A DNA stretch of 64,000 nt from Branchiostoma floridae (Eukaryota > Chordata > Leptocardii > Amphioxiformes > Branchiostomatidae). A program made the position numbers and the translations under genes. The stretch spans positions 28,142,249-28,206,248 of the forward strand of contig NC_049979.1 of the NCBI RefSeq assembly GCF_000003815.2, in the 5' to 3' direction. A model generated the notes under the pieces. It was given only the letters and a program-made list of their open reading frames with translations, did not search any database and was not told the origin of the DNA. Below, piece by piece: positions 10,606 to 22,631 of this stretch; position 1 is the stretch's first letter, and each line of letters starts with the position of its first letter.

Positions 10606-12390
10606 TATGTGCGTACAATTGTCACGAGTCTGTGATCAGTGACTATCGCCATATAAGCTAGTGGAACTTTGTTGTTCTAAACGCGGCTAGGCAACACAAT
10701 ATTACGTCATAAGTGATGGGGAAGTGTGGAATGTTCGATTATTGGACAAGACGAGGGGGTGTAATATTGAAAAGGCATAAGAAAATTGATAAAATGCGAA
10801 CTTTCTGTCCTAGTTTAATCATTGTTTTACGACTTGAGACTGATGATGCAACTTTAACTACTAGTACTTGAAGATGTGCCAAATGGAAAAGTTGACCAAT
10901 CTCAAACTTCATTGTGCACTTCTGCAAGTAGCAGGATAAATGACTCCTCCGAAGTGACGCCAATTTTGGAGAACTAAATCTATCAACAGAGAACAAGCAT
11001 GCGACTTATCAATTTTCGAAATAAAACATACATCTTCACAACACTACACCCCCACGCCTTGTCGCATAATCGAACAGTCCAAACTTCCCCATCAGTTGTG
11101 ACGTAGTGTATTGTGTTGCCTAACTACGTTTAGAACAACAAAGTTCCATTGATGATCCTCAGTCACTGATCACAGACTCGTGACGACCACAAACTGTAAA
11201 ACGACCTCCTACGCATGAAAATTGGGGTTTTCTTGTCCCCTTACTTCCTGGTACGAGGGAAAACCTCATCATTTAGAATTGTACAAATGCTTGGGGATAT
11301 CTTACATCCATATACAAAATTAAAGATATTATTTAAGTCCATTAAAGAAATATACGTTGTTTAGTCCTTGGAATGATATATGTTAAGTGTAATCGATTTA
11401 GATGTCTTTTCTTACACCAGTCCCAGGCCCCATACCTCTACCACCACAAGGATCTATTAACTTAAGACCTTCCGTAACTATAGAAAGATCAGATAAAAGA
11501 TGACATGACACTCTTATTGAAACATGCAGAAACCGTAGTTTGACTTTATTCACAGTTTTGTACAACATGCGAGTGCCTTAACACCTCGCTGCGAAGGAGA
11601 TAATACATACTGATACCTGACAACCAACAGAAGTTAATATTTCTAAAACATTCGACCTATTTCGGAAAAAAACAGGAGTGAACATAAACATAACAGTATG
11701 TTAAAAACGTAGTCATTTTCTTCTACTTTTGCATATTTTGCAGTAGAACAAACTTCCAAACCTCTTCAGTAATGACAGAAAAACAATTCTGTCAGGAAAA
11801 AACGCATTGAGTCTTGTACAATTATCTAACGTAACGGATGGCAAAAAATTACATGTGTCATTCTGAATCTCTTGGCAGAAACACGAAATTCATGTCTGGA
11901 AGAAAACGCCCTACTTCTCATACAGTTGTTTAGCGTGACAAATGTATTGAAACGTTTTTTTTTTAAATTTTTCAATGAATTAAAAAAAAAACAGAGCATA
12001 AACTCTCCAGTCTCCAACTGCTCGTCCAGATCACGCCTCTAGATCTCCCACTCTGGAAAATAAGAAAAACTTTCTGTAAAACACTTTTAAAACATTCAAA
12101 CTACTAGTACCCCAAAACGTTTAGATTTAAAACTAAAACGCATGTTTGAAAGAATGTATTTTTTTTTACATTCATGTATAACATTTTTGTTTTGGGCGGC
12201 AAGACAACTTGTCAACTTAAGCTTTGTACTACATTAACGGTAAGGTCGAACTGAACAATAGATACCTTACAGATAACGTACATGTGTGCAAAAAAACATA
12301 TATTTTAGAATTTCGTGCATGTAGATTTCAAAACCCAACAAGTAGAATCTTCTTAATACAACATTTATTTCTACGCACCTCTAAAAATGA

Positions 12391-13782
12391 TTAAAAGTCG
12401 AGAGCCTTATCCCAGCTGCTCATCCCCGACATTTTGGCCTTCCATGCTGTCTCTTTCCTGTTCTCCTGCACAGGCGGGCGACAAAAGTCAAGAATTACCC
12501 AAAAGTTCATCCTTGTCTGTTTCAAAATCTTAAGAACACACAATATATAAGCCACAGACCATCAAAACGTTGCCCTTTGTTGATCCCAGCTGCAATAGAA
12601 TTCTGCCCTTCTTGTCGATATTCAACATTAGCGAGTGCACTGAGAAACTCACCCTCCTGCGTTCAGCTGCTTACTCCTGCTGTTTCTTCATGTCTTCCGC
12701 TGTGATCCTTTTCGCGACGCGTTTTCTCCTCTTGCTAAGACGTTTCTCCAAAGCCTGCGCCTTCTCCGAGTCCCGGGGAACGATGGCGTCCGTGTCGCTG
12801 ACAGAGGAAATAACAAAGGCAGTGCTCTTGCCCTCCTTCTTGGCTGCCCTTGCTTTGGCCTTTGCTCTCCTAGAGCTCTCTGCAAGTTTTCGTGATCTAT
12901 TCTGTAACATCTCCTGTTCAGAAAGATACAAACAAAGCGATTTAGCTCAGAGCTTCAAGCCTTCAACTGTGCCAACAGCCTATTTTTCTCTGCTTTTCGT
13001 CTTTTCTTTTTGATTGTCTTTTTCATCAGAATTTCTCAAATTTCTGTGATGATGATCCACTCGTTGAGTAGAAATGATATGATATGATATGATATATGTT
13101 ATGATATGATATGATATGATATGATATGATGTAACGTCACGTCTGTTGGCGGCGTCACTGAGTTGCTGTCTCAGTTTAGTGCGTGATCCCGCGGACTCCT
13201 TCTTGACCCGTTCGCGCCTCTCCTGGAGAGTTTCCTCCAGTTTCGCAAGCTTAACTGGGCGGCGAGGGGGCGCGTCGGGCTCGGAGGCGGGCTTGACTAG
13301 CACCTGGAAAGCGACGGACTCGCCCCGGGTGTTGAGGGGCAACAGGCCGTCTTGTCGAAGCTCTGCAAGGACGTCGGCCGACGACTTGCTTGACCTTGGC
13401 TGCGACATTGGAGGCTGTGCGGTCACCACTGGACATTCTGGAACAATTCAAAGAATACGCGAAAATGTAGTTAATGTCCGTGGCAGCATACATTTACGGC
13501 AACATGTAAGATCTTGTATACGTTGCCTAAAGGATATGATAGGATAGGTCTACAACTACCCCCATCCATCACGACCGCATATTGATCATATGCCATAATT
13601 TTAAGACAAATAACAATAGACGGGAGACTTCGTAGTCCCAGTGACTCACCGGTGGTCCCGCGGTTCATTTCCTCCTCTTCTGGTGCTGGTTCCTTCTCCA
13701 CATCTCCCTCCACTACAGGGGACACCTTGTTAGAGCGCTTCATACAGAAGCAGCTCGTGAGCGTAATGAGAAACTTCCACAT
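12391..13782 (-). pseudogene. Stathmin-domain copy 4, premature stop in exon C
   Basis: Exons A 13650-13782, B 13136-13437, C 12653-12913, D 12391-12465 keep the same lengths and phases. In exon C a TTA leucine codon has become TAA (plus 12671-12673). This ends the protein after about 225 residues and removes the last 31, including all of exon D. The stop lies 18 nt before the last junction, so nonsense-mediated decay would not be expected by the 50-nt rule and a shortened protein is possible. The exon B donor also differs: gttaca in place of gtgagt. Two lesions together suggest decay, but the remaining frame is open. Confidence 0.8.
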
Positions 13783-14417
13783 TATGTGTGTACAATTGTC
13801 ACGAGTCTATGATCAGTGACTATCGCCAAATAAGCTAGTGGAACTTTGTTGTTCTAAACGCAGCTAGGCAACACAATATGAATTATAACGTCACAATTGA
13901 TGGGGAAGTGTGGAATGTTCGATTATTGGACAAGGCGAGGGGGTGTAGTATGGTCTTTCTGTCTTTGTTTAATCATTGTTCTACGATGTGGGGCTTAAGT
14001 TACAAATTCAACTACTAGTAGTTGAAACTGGCCAAATAAAAATAAAAAACTAAAAGATCTAATCTTATCACTTTTTCTTGAAAACATATAAACACTTTTT
14101 ACAGTACAACACCTTTTCCAATAATGGAACATTCCACAATTCCCAAATGGGTTGTTGAACAAAAAAAAATATTGCTTTACATAAATGTAAAAAATGCATA
14201 ATTTCAAACATGCGTTTCAGTTTGCCCCATGGATGTTTTGAAGTACTAGCGTTACTAGACAAAAACTTGATCACTTTGGTCTCTTTTCTAGGATGGGGAT
14301 TTGGGTGGGTCGATTCAACTTAGCACAATATGATTGGTGAGTGGTGACTGATACACAAATGATGACAACGACTTGGGATCTTTTTTTGTGCTGCTAAGCT
14401 TCTATAACAGGAATTAC

Positions 14418-15066
14418 TAGCAGTGCGCATGTGTCAGTAACAAGTGATCGGAACAAATAAACATAGAGAAAAATTAAATACACTGATGAACGTAAACAAC
14501 TGATTTGTGGGTGCAAGAGAAGACACGTGAATTTAGTGTAACGATCGCCTCAAATGTCTCGCAGTGCTCATGTGTGAGTAACAAGTGATCGGAACAAATA
14601 AACATAGGGCAATAAAAATAAATACACTGACGAACATAAACAACTGATTTGTGGGTACAAGAGAAGACAAGTGAATTTAGTGTAACGATCGCCTCAAATG
14701 TCTAGCAGTAGCAGTGCGCATGTGTCAGTAACAAGTGATCGGAACAAATAAACATAGGGCAATAAAATTAAATACACTGACGAACATAAACAACTGATTT
14801 GTGGGTGCAAGCGAAGACACGTGAATTTAGCGTAACGATCGCCTCAAATGTCTAGCAGTAGCAGTGCGCATGTGTCAGTAACAAGTGATCGGTACAAATA
14901 AACATAGGAAAATACAAGTAAATACACTGACGAACATAAACAACTGATTTGTGGGTGCAAGAGAAGATAAGTGAATCTAGTGTAACGATCGCCTCAAATG
15001 TCTAGCAGTAGCAGTGCGCATGTGTCAGCAACAAGTGATCGGAACAAATAAACATAGGGAAATAAA
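14418..15066. repeat. Minisatellite of about 150 bp units (about 4.4 copies)
   Basis: Same family as 5928-6275, with unit starts near 14422, 14564, 14714, 14864 and 15014. It lies about 640 bp upstream of copy 4 exon A. Homology with the first block continues through 6300-6442 versus 15075-15212, and again at 6650-6730 versus 15665-15745. Confidence 0.9.
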
Positions 15067-15212
15067 GGTAAGCAATAAAACAGCTGAGTTGTGGGGGTTT
15101 TATGAGTGAATTTAGCGGGTATTATTTACACATAACGTTATACAAGGACGCGTAGGGGCGACTCAATGTCAGCAGGACCCTCCCCTGATCGGTTTTGAAC
15201 TGAGAGAAAGAC

Positions 15213-16292
15213 CCCGCCTCCGCCACACCAGGCTCAAGTTTCTTCAACTCCTGGGTGGTACGAGGGGAAAACGAGAGCCTGTAACGTTAGAAGTAGGATT
15301 TACTCGCAAGTCGCAATGGTCTGCAGTTTGAAAGCGTGGTTGGTGCGGCTGGATCATCATCTTGAGTCGCCAGGACCAGTTATTTGGACGCTTGTGGGAC
15401 AGGAATGTTGTTGTGAATGATTTTGTACATGGTTGTGAGCCTATATACGTCTTTCGGGTCGAGTCTGCAAGGACTTCCAGCCCAGTTTGTTGATAAGTGC
15501 GGTGTCACATGGCATGTGTGTCTACGGATATTTGTGCACGATGGCAACTTCATCATCTGCTTATGCTGACAATTGTGTGACTAACAGCCGTGTTGAACTG
15601 GACAACACGCAGGATACTCCAACTGTGTATCGGTAAAGACTCTTTCTTTCCTTTCCTTTGGGGTGTACAAACATGTGTTTACGATGGGAAAGTGAATGTG
15701 GCCATTCGAACGTGACCTTGTTCATACGGCAGTGACCCCACAGGTCACCGTTTCTAGCCTGAAAATAAAGCCCTATTTTAGAAGATCCCAGTCTTTAAGC
15801 GTCTCCATTGTAAGTTAGAGTTAAAATCCCCGTTGTGTATCTGTGTGTGTTGAAAATGAGAATACTTTGAAGGCTATCAAATGTAACGGATTCGAACGTA
15901 AACGCCCTCTGTTTCATTTCAACTAACGTTACAACTCGGCTAGTAGTCATTTCTCAATGGACTGGTGATTATCGTTTGAGAAGGATTATGTTCTCGCACC
16001 GTTATGGTGTTAAACTTGAGTTAGTTGTGTTTTTGTATTTATTTCATAAATGTGCATTTTTTTTACGCCAAAGGGGAGGGGGCAGAGGATGGGGAGGGGG
16101 GCGAATCGAACTAGCGAACGTTAGTTCTAACGGTCATATGTTCTGGAACGCCATTGTACGGCATGGTTATCCCGGGCAACCTTCTGTTTGCTTCATTCCG
16201 CGAGAGACTTCACCGCGGACGGACGTTCTCTTGAAGAGCTCCGCAGTCTCAGTGTTCCACACAGTTACGATCTTGACCGACACTATCCAACG
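15213..16292. other. Spacer and 5' region of the acidic repeat gene
   Basis: I see no coding exon. 15665-15745 matches 6650-6730, the tail of the duplicated stathmin block. The last 100 bp before 16293 are an open frame without an upstream in-frame ATG, so they are read as 5' UTR. Confidence 0.5.
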
Positions 16293-18518
16293 ATGTCTGA
16301 CAGTCAGGCCGAGTCACCTGTGGTTGGCACAGCATGCGCCATCGCAGGTAGACTCGCTCACCGGCGCGACGCCTGGAGGAAGTTGTGCGAAAACCGGGCC
16401 AAGCGGCTGCCAGCGATGGACGAAGCCGTGAAGCCCACCATTCTGTTTCAGGAAGGACCCAGCCCAGCGGAGGAGGACAGCAGTGCCGTGGACAGCCCAG
16501 CAGAGACGGAGGACTCGGAATCGGAGTATGCTTCAGGTAAGACAACAACTTTCTTCTCAAATTCATCAGTACAGGATTGTATTTTTTGTCTGGTGGAAAT
16601 GCTTTCAGTACCACGGCTACACAAAGTGCGTCTGGCAATTTTCAGACGACTCAGGCAGCAATATTTCAGACTAGGGGTGGGTACCGGTACGAATACTACA
16701 CAAAGTAGATTTCTTTGTTACGAAATGGACCATTGTTTTGAGTATTGTCCATTCACAAGTTTTCACATACTGAATCAGGTCCAGGTTCAGGTCCGGACCT
16801 GGACCTGAACGTCTGGACCTGAACCGGACCTGGACCGGAATTTTCTGTACCGGTACCCACCCCTATTTCAGACTGTAACTCTGTCCAAACATGGTCTATT
16901 TCACATACATGTATCCAGTTACTGGCGGGTGTGTTCATAACTGTTATATCATTATTCATATAATAGTAGATAATATAATAGTTGTGTAGTTGTTGCTGTT
17001 GTTCGTTTTCTCTTTTGCTTTGGCATGAGGGTATTTGATTGAAGCAAGTATTTAGGCCATGTTGATTTGATTATATTGATGCAGCCCAGGACAACAGCCC
17101 AGCAGAGAACAGCAGTGCCGTGGACAGCCCAGCAGGGGAGGACAGCAGTGCCGTGGACAGCCCAGCAGGGGACAGCAGTGCCGTGGACAGCCCAACAGAG
17201 GACAGCAGTACCGTGGACAGCCCAGCAGGGGACAGCAGTGCCGTGGACAGCCCAGCAGAGGACAGCAGTGCCGTGGACAGCCCAGCTGAGGACAACAGTG
17301 CCGTGGACAGCCCAGCTGAGGACAACTACGAAGCAGATGATGAAGCAGAGGACAGCAGCGAGGAAGAAGCTGACTCCAGCGAGGAAGATGATGACACCAG
17401 CCAGGTATTTCAATTGATATGTACTTGGATATATCAGTGTATGTTATGGATGTCTGTAAGATTATACATAATTCAGCCTTCTGGCTGCCAGGTATGTTCA
17501 TTTTGAATAATAATTTTTAATGTTTGATGAAAATTCTTTTTACTAATCGTGATAATTCAATCATCGTCATCAGGAAGAAGATGTAGAGGAGGAATCCAGC
17601 CGGGAGGAGACAGACTCTGCCAGCCAGGACAGCAGTGGTGTCAGCAGCCTCTATGACTTCACCAGCCAAGACGAGACCGCCAGCCGAGACGAGACCGCCA
17701 GCCGAGACGAGACCGCCAGCCGAGACGAGACCGCCAGCCGAGACGAGACTGCCAGCCGGGACGAGACCGCCAGCCGGGACGAGAGCTACAGCAGTGGTGT
17801 CAGCAGCTTCTATGACTACACCAGCTGGGACCAGGAGTCTAGCAGTCTCTCCTCAGATGGATCGGAAAGTACTTCAGGTAAGGACAACAACTTTATTCGC
17901 AAATTCAACAGTACAGACTTGTTTTTTTCTGTCGGGCAGGACTACTTTCAGTACCACAGCTACACTTTTTTTGGCCAAACTTTCTTTTTATTTGCACGCT
18001 CACATCAGTTTGGTGGTTCCCATACGATGTTATCCCTATAATCAAATCAACATGGCCTATAATATGACAAGAAAACATGATGAATCAATAGAAGCATGGA
18101 TTTGAATCCACTAATAATTACCCCACCATTAAGTGGTATCTCACTGCACTTGGGGCACCGGTGCGGCACTGCGAGGTTCCTTCACTGTGGCACTGTTGCT
18201 GATATTTTATAATTTAGAAATTGTGCAATACCCAAAAGCATGACTAAGAAGACAATAAAATACAGAAAACATAAGAAAATTCGTTCTTTATCTCTGAAAT
18301 TCGTTGAGTAACCTTTCGAACCCCGCAGTGACGCACTGGTGCCCCAAGTGCTGTGAGGTAAAGACAGAATATGTTGACTGTCAATTTCCAAAACTACGAC
18401 ATTGTTTCAGTTGTGGGTAATTTTTTTATGACTTGTAGGAAAGAAGAGGAGGAAGTGGTGGAAGAGGTTCTTCTGCTGCTGCAGCAGACAGGAGGCCTCC
18501 GACGATGAGTTTGACTAG
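16293..18518 (+). CDS. Acidic serine-rich repeat protein with basic, aromatic, Cys-rich tail
   Basis: Four coding exons: 16293-16536, 17085-17404, 17574-17877, 18439-18518; 948 nt, 315 aa, all GT-AG with compatible phases. The N-terminal third has a basic helix (RLAHRRDAWRKLCENRAKR). Exon 2 is built from 10-residue DSPAEDSSAV repeats and then an acidic run. Exon 3 carries seven ASRDET-type 6-residue repeats between two related SSGVSSxYD motifs. Exon 4 switches abruptly to GKKRRKWWKRFFCCCS and ends in DDEFD. The basic-aromatic-CCC tail could be a palmitoylated membrane anchor. The start is the first in-frame ATG, with A at -3. A 3' UTR intron runs from 18527 to 18974. I do not recognise the family. 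It is probably disordered; function unknown. Confidence 0.72.
16672..16865. mobile_element. hAT-like MITE, 194 bp, with 8-bp target duplication
   Basis: Ends are TAGGGGTGGGTACCGGTAC and its reverse complement, flanked by a perfect 8-bp duplication TTTCAGAC (16664-16671 and 16866-16873). The interior has GGTCCAGG/CCTGGACC-type inverted motifs. It lies in intron 1 of the acidic repeat gene. Other members are at 23830-24234, 36459-36885 and 55122-55530. Confidence 0.9.
17100..17335 (+). repeat. Coding minisatellite, 30-bp unit
   Basis: About seven units of 30 bp (core GCCGTGGACAGCCCAGCAG) keep frame in exon 2 and encode the 10-residue acidic repeat. One further unit-like segment lies in exon 1 at about 16477-16505. 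Confidence 0.95.
17656..17790 (+). repeat. Coding minisatellite, 18-bp unit
   Basis: Seven nearly perfect 18-bp units (GCCAGCCGAGACGAGACC) in exon 3 encode ASRDET repeats. High unit identity suggests recent expansion. Confidence 0.95.
18140..18357. mobile_element. MITE with about 40-bp inverted ends
   Basis: CTCACTGCACTTGGGGCACC at the left matches the reverse complement of the right end with few mismatches. It lies in intron 3 of the acidic repeat gene. The family is not identified. Confidence 0.65.
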
Positions 18519-19075
18519 AGAATGCGGTGAGTAAGATTGGTTTTATTTGTTTGCCTGTACGATATGCTGACATAGTTGGGGGTTTATTATGAAAGAAAAA
18601 TCAGGAGGCGGTTAGGGAGATTATTTTCAGCCCTTAAACGTGTATGTACTATTGTCAATCTGAAATGTTTTCAGACAATATTGTCCAAGTGTGACCTACT
18701 TTACTTCCATTATTTAATTCTACGATATTTCAGAGATGATAGTGAAATGCACAATGTCATGTAAATACTCATACACATGCACAAACACATTCATTCACAT
18801 ATACACACACAGACATATACAAACACATAGTATTACACACATATACTTAGTACACGGACATACGCATGAATAGGAATTGTCCATGTGTTAATAGTTTGCT
18901 GTGATCTGAATAAAAATAAATCCTGTAAATAGCCTTCAGTCCTGTCTGACATTCATCTTTTTCTTTCCTTTCAGGCAGGGACGAGATGACTTTTAAAGAC
19001 TATATTTTTATAAAGAATTTATGATGAGATGCTGAAGATCACTATCTGCAAAATAATGTATTTGTAAATCATGTG

Positions 19076-19081
19076 AATAAA
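19076..19081 (+). terminator. Polyadenylation signal, acidic repeat gene
   Basis: AATAAA about 100 nt into the 3' UTR exon that begins at 18975 after a pyrimidine-rich acceptor. Confidence 0.7.
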
Positions 19082-22000
19082 TCTTTGTCAGAGAAATTAA
19101 ATTAAAATTTTGTTCTGTTTTTTCCTGCTGTTATTCGAATTACTGTGTCAGTGTATGTACATTGTAAGGCCATGTTGATTTGATTATATGTATGACATCC
19201 TCTGATAAAGCAAGTATGCATGTACATAGCTGAAACTTATCCATCAAAATTAAAAATATTATCAACCCGTTACATTATTAACCCTTTACAGTGCCCTTTG
19301 CAAGTTGGCTAGTGAGCTGAACACAGAAAATTTGGTGACAATAGCACAAGCTTACAATATTAATTCCCAATACCAACCTTACAGCACTCACATTGCACAT
19401 GTAGCATGAATGGCATTGATTCTAAAGGGAGATTCAACCCCAGCTGAAATGGGTGTTGTTTTATAAAAGACCACACATTTATAAAAACAATATCAATTGA
19501 ATTTGTAAAATGTAGAATTCAATAAATAGAATGATTCAAATCCTCTTTTTTTGGTAGACTAGAAGAATAAGAAACAAATTTTTTTCAATGACATGGGAAA
19601 GGGAACTTGACCTTGGTCTTTCCAACACATTCCAGCCCAATCTAGACACAGTTTTACCGATATCTGTGGAGATGTCGGGAGGGATCTAGAACGTATATAG
19701 GGGTCGGGACACCCGTGGCGCTTGCAGTCATAAACACATCGTGCGATTTTCAAAATGAGCCTGTGACAGTGTTATATGCTATGAGCCCTCCTGAAGTCGG
19801 GATGCATCTACACGCACGCGGAAACTGTCGGGGACCCCTGCTAAGCTATCGGGGGCCCCTGCTAAGCTATCGGGCAAATGGTCCTGTGGCGATATTGCAT
19901 TTCCATCTAGACCCTGAAAAAAAGCTGTCGGCGAGAGTTTGTCGGCTCGCAGATATCGGGAAAAACTGTGTCTAGATTGTGCCTTATGCTGATCACAAAT
20001 ATACGATAACACAAACAAGCACACACACAGACACGCCAAAAACAATACCTCAATTTTTCATGAAGGTAATAACAACAATATTGGTATTGAATCATTTTGA
20101 TAACTCATTTTTAGTGTCTCAATAGCAGAGGATTGCACAGGCTATAGTATGGCAACATATAAAGCATGGGAATAATATGATACACAGAGACTTATAGCAA
20201 ATAGCATTGCATTGATAATTTTCAAGAAACATGGAATTTTCATCGAACAGCACGAGTCGCGATTATAAACAAAAACATTCATATCTGATATGTTATATAC
20301 AGTAATAAGGCTACAGGTGTATTGCATATTATTTATGTTCTTTATAACATAAGGCCACATTGATTTGAAAACACAGACGATGTCAATTAACCTTATTACA
20401 TATTTTGGATTAATGAAAATAATTGTGCTTTTATCATTTACATTTTAGGGAGTAAAATCAAATATTGTATGGGCCAATATTCCTTTTCTTTCTCAATATG
20501 GGAAAAATAGAAGCTGTTTAAATAGTCTTTAAGAATTAAACTTAAACATGAAAATTGATGCACACATGAATGGCATCCATATTATCATATCAGTGTGACC
20601 TAATGTTACCTTAATGTAGCTAGAGTTACACAATCCCATAACTCCACTAGGAATCTGCCTCTTAGTAAGTGTAAACAACACGATAATCTGTATAATGCTT
20701 ATGCTGTACGATGTTTATGTACTCATTACATGTGGTACGAGTATCATGTTCTCATCTTTTTGATACAAAAATTATGGGATGTCTGTACAATTGACCTAAT
20801 TTACATCATGTCACAAGAATGAAGTTCCTCCCAAATAACAAAGGTTTTGTGATGATAGCTCTGCAATAAATGCCTTTAATTTTCATCGGAATAACATTGT
20901 TGCTTATGCCTTGGTCACAATTGCAAAGGGGGCTGTAGTCGACTTAAACTCTTACCAGGCTTCAAAGTTGGCGGGGACATAAGCTAACATGTTCACAGTT
21001 AGATATTCCTTTACGTTTCCCTATGGGGGTTAAGGGGATTCTGGTGTGGGAACCATTTTTTGGCCTGTGTCTGGTAGATACTTGTGAGATTCCTGGTCAT
21101 GACCTGGAGTGACCCCTACGAGGCCCAGGGACCAGTTATCAAAGCCCTGTCGGTCAGCCTGTAGGGTACCTGTTGCATGCCCTGCAAAGCCAGGAATCTG
21201 ATTATGGTGGGTTGCATCCAGCAAATCTTAAGACTGCCCAAAAGAAATATCAACCAGTCAAGCTTTAAGAAAAATTAACCCATACACTACCCAGGGGGAC
21301 CCGTTTGCAAATACAACCAAGGCATTACAGTGTAGGTGGGTATGAATATCATTAGGTACAAATAAAGTCTTCAAATGTTGGATATCACATGTTTATTTGG
21401 AAAGCTGATATTATATAAATATCATCATTTTGTAGTAAGCAGAGCAATTTTTGAACAAAGCCTTCAGAATTAGCTGAAAATGGAATTCTGAAACAAGTTT
21501 GATAAAAGTATGCAGTCACTGAACTCTAGTTGACAACAAAAGAAAGGATATACATGTACAATTACATTTGATGCTTGCCTTTAACATGATACAACAGCTT
21601 CTACACATAACAATTGTATATACAACTGTACATCTCTGTACATGAGCTATATTTGGGTACATGAAATTAGGATTAGCATGATGTGAAGTTACTCAATACA
21701 CAAGATTGACACAAGTGCGTTTATTCACATACGGCTATCTTTGCACCAGTGCATTCCAACTGCGCTAAATCCACACCATCGGACACCACCTAAATTGAAG
21801 AAGCCGAATCTGTACGTGTCTAGATGCCTCCAACTTTTGGGTCTGCAAAAAGCATGTTTACTTTTATACTGAGAAAATACACTAATGCATGCAAAATAAG
21901 AGCAGAGCGAGGAGATGCATACATGTGGGGTTAGCGTTAATACACACGTGCAACAATAGTGAGTACATCCACGAGTGTGAATCAAAGTGTATTGAGTAAC

Positions 22001-22631
22001 TTCACGTCGTGCTAATCCGCATATCCTTGTCCCCCTATATATACCTGCTGTTATCCTAGCATCGTAGGAAATGGCAAGTTCAGACACTGGCTCTACGACC
22101 ATATGGCACTTTCTGGACATTAAGACATTTACTGGTACTACAAATTGACATTGCCAATGGAACATGATATGTGAACAAGATTGGAATACGTTGCAATGCA
22201 ATCCAAATCTACCAACATTTTTTGCTACATGTACAACAGTAGGCCAACAATGCTGATGACATCCCTTATCTGAAACTGTAACTCAGTCATATACCAGGAG
22301 TCACTAGCCAATGGTAATTCTTTCACACTAGTACTGGAACTGACCCAAAGCCACCAAGACCTACATTTGTACTCTTCATTTGTTACAATCTTTTACACAT
22401 ATCACTTTCATAGTTTACTATTCAAGCACAGACATCCAGCGTTCTTTTAGCACCGGCAATTCATTTGAGTCAGTCTGTTATGCTTGCCTGTGCTAGTGAA
22501 CAATCTATGGATAACAACGATACCCGACACAACGTCCCGCAACACAATGCCTTTTTATCCATGCTTATTGCACTTGACCTAGTCTAGACTTTTCCCATAC
22601 AGGTAATACTGAGAAATTGTGTTGTCAATCA

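Noticed and set aside
17052-17501. Long open frames on the minus strand over the coding minisatellite
   Set aside because: A 30-bp unit without stops opens several frames at once; only the plus frame joins other exons in phase.
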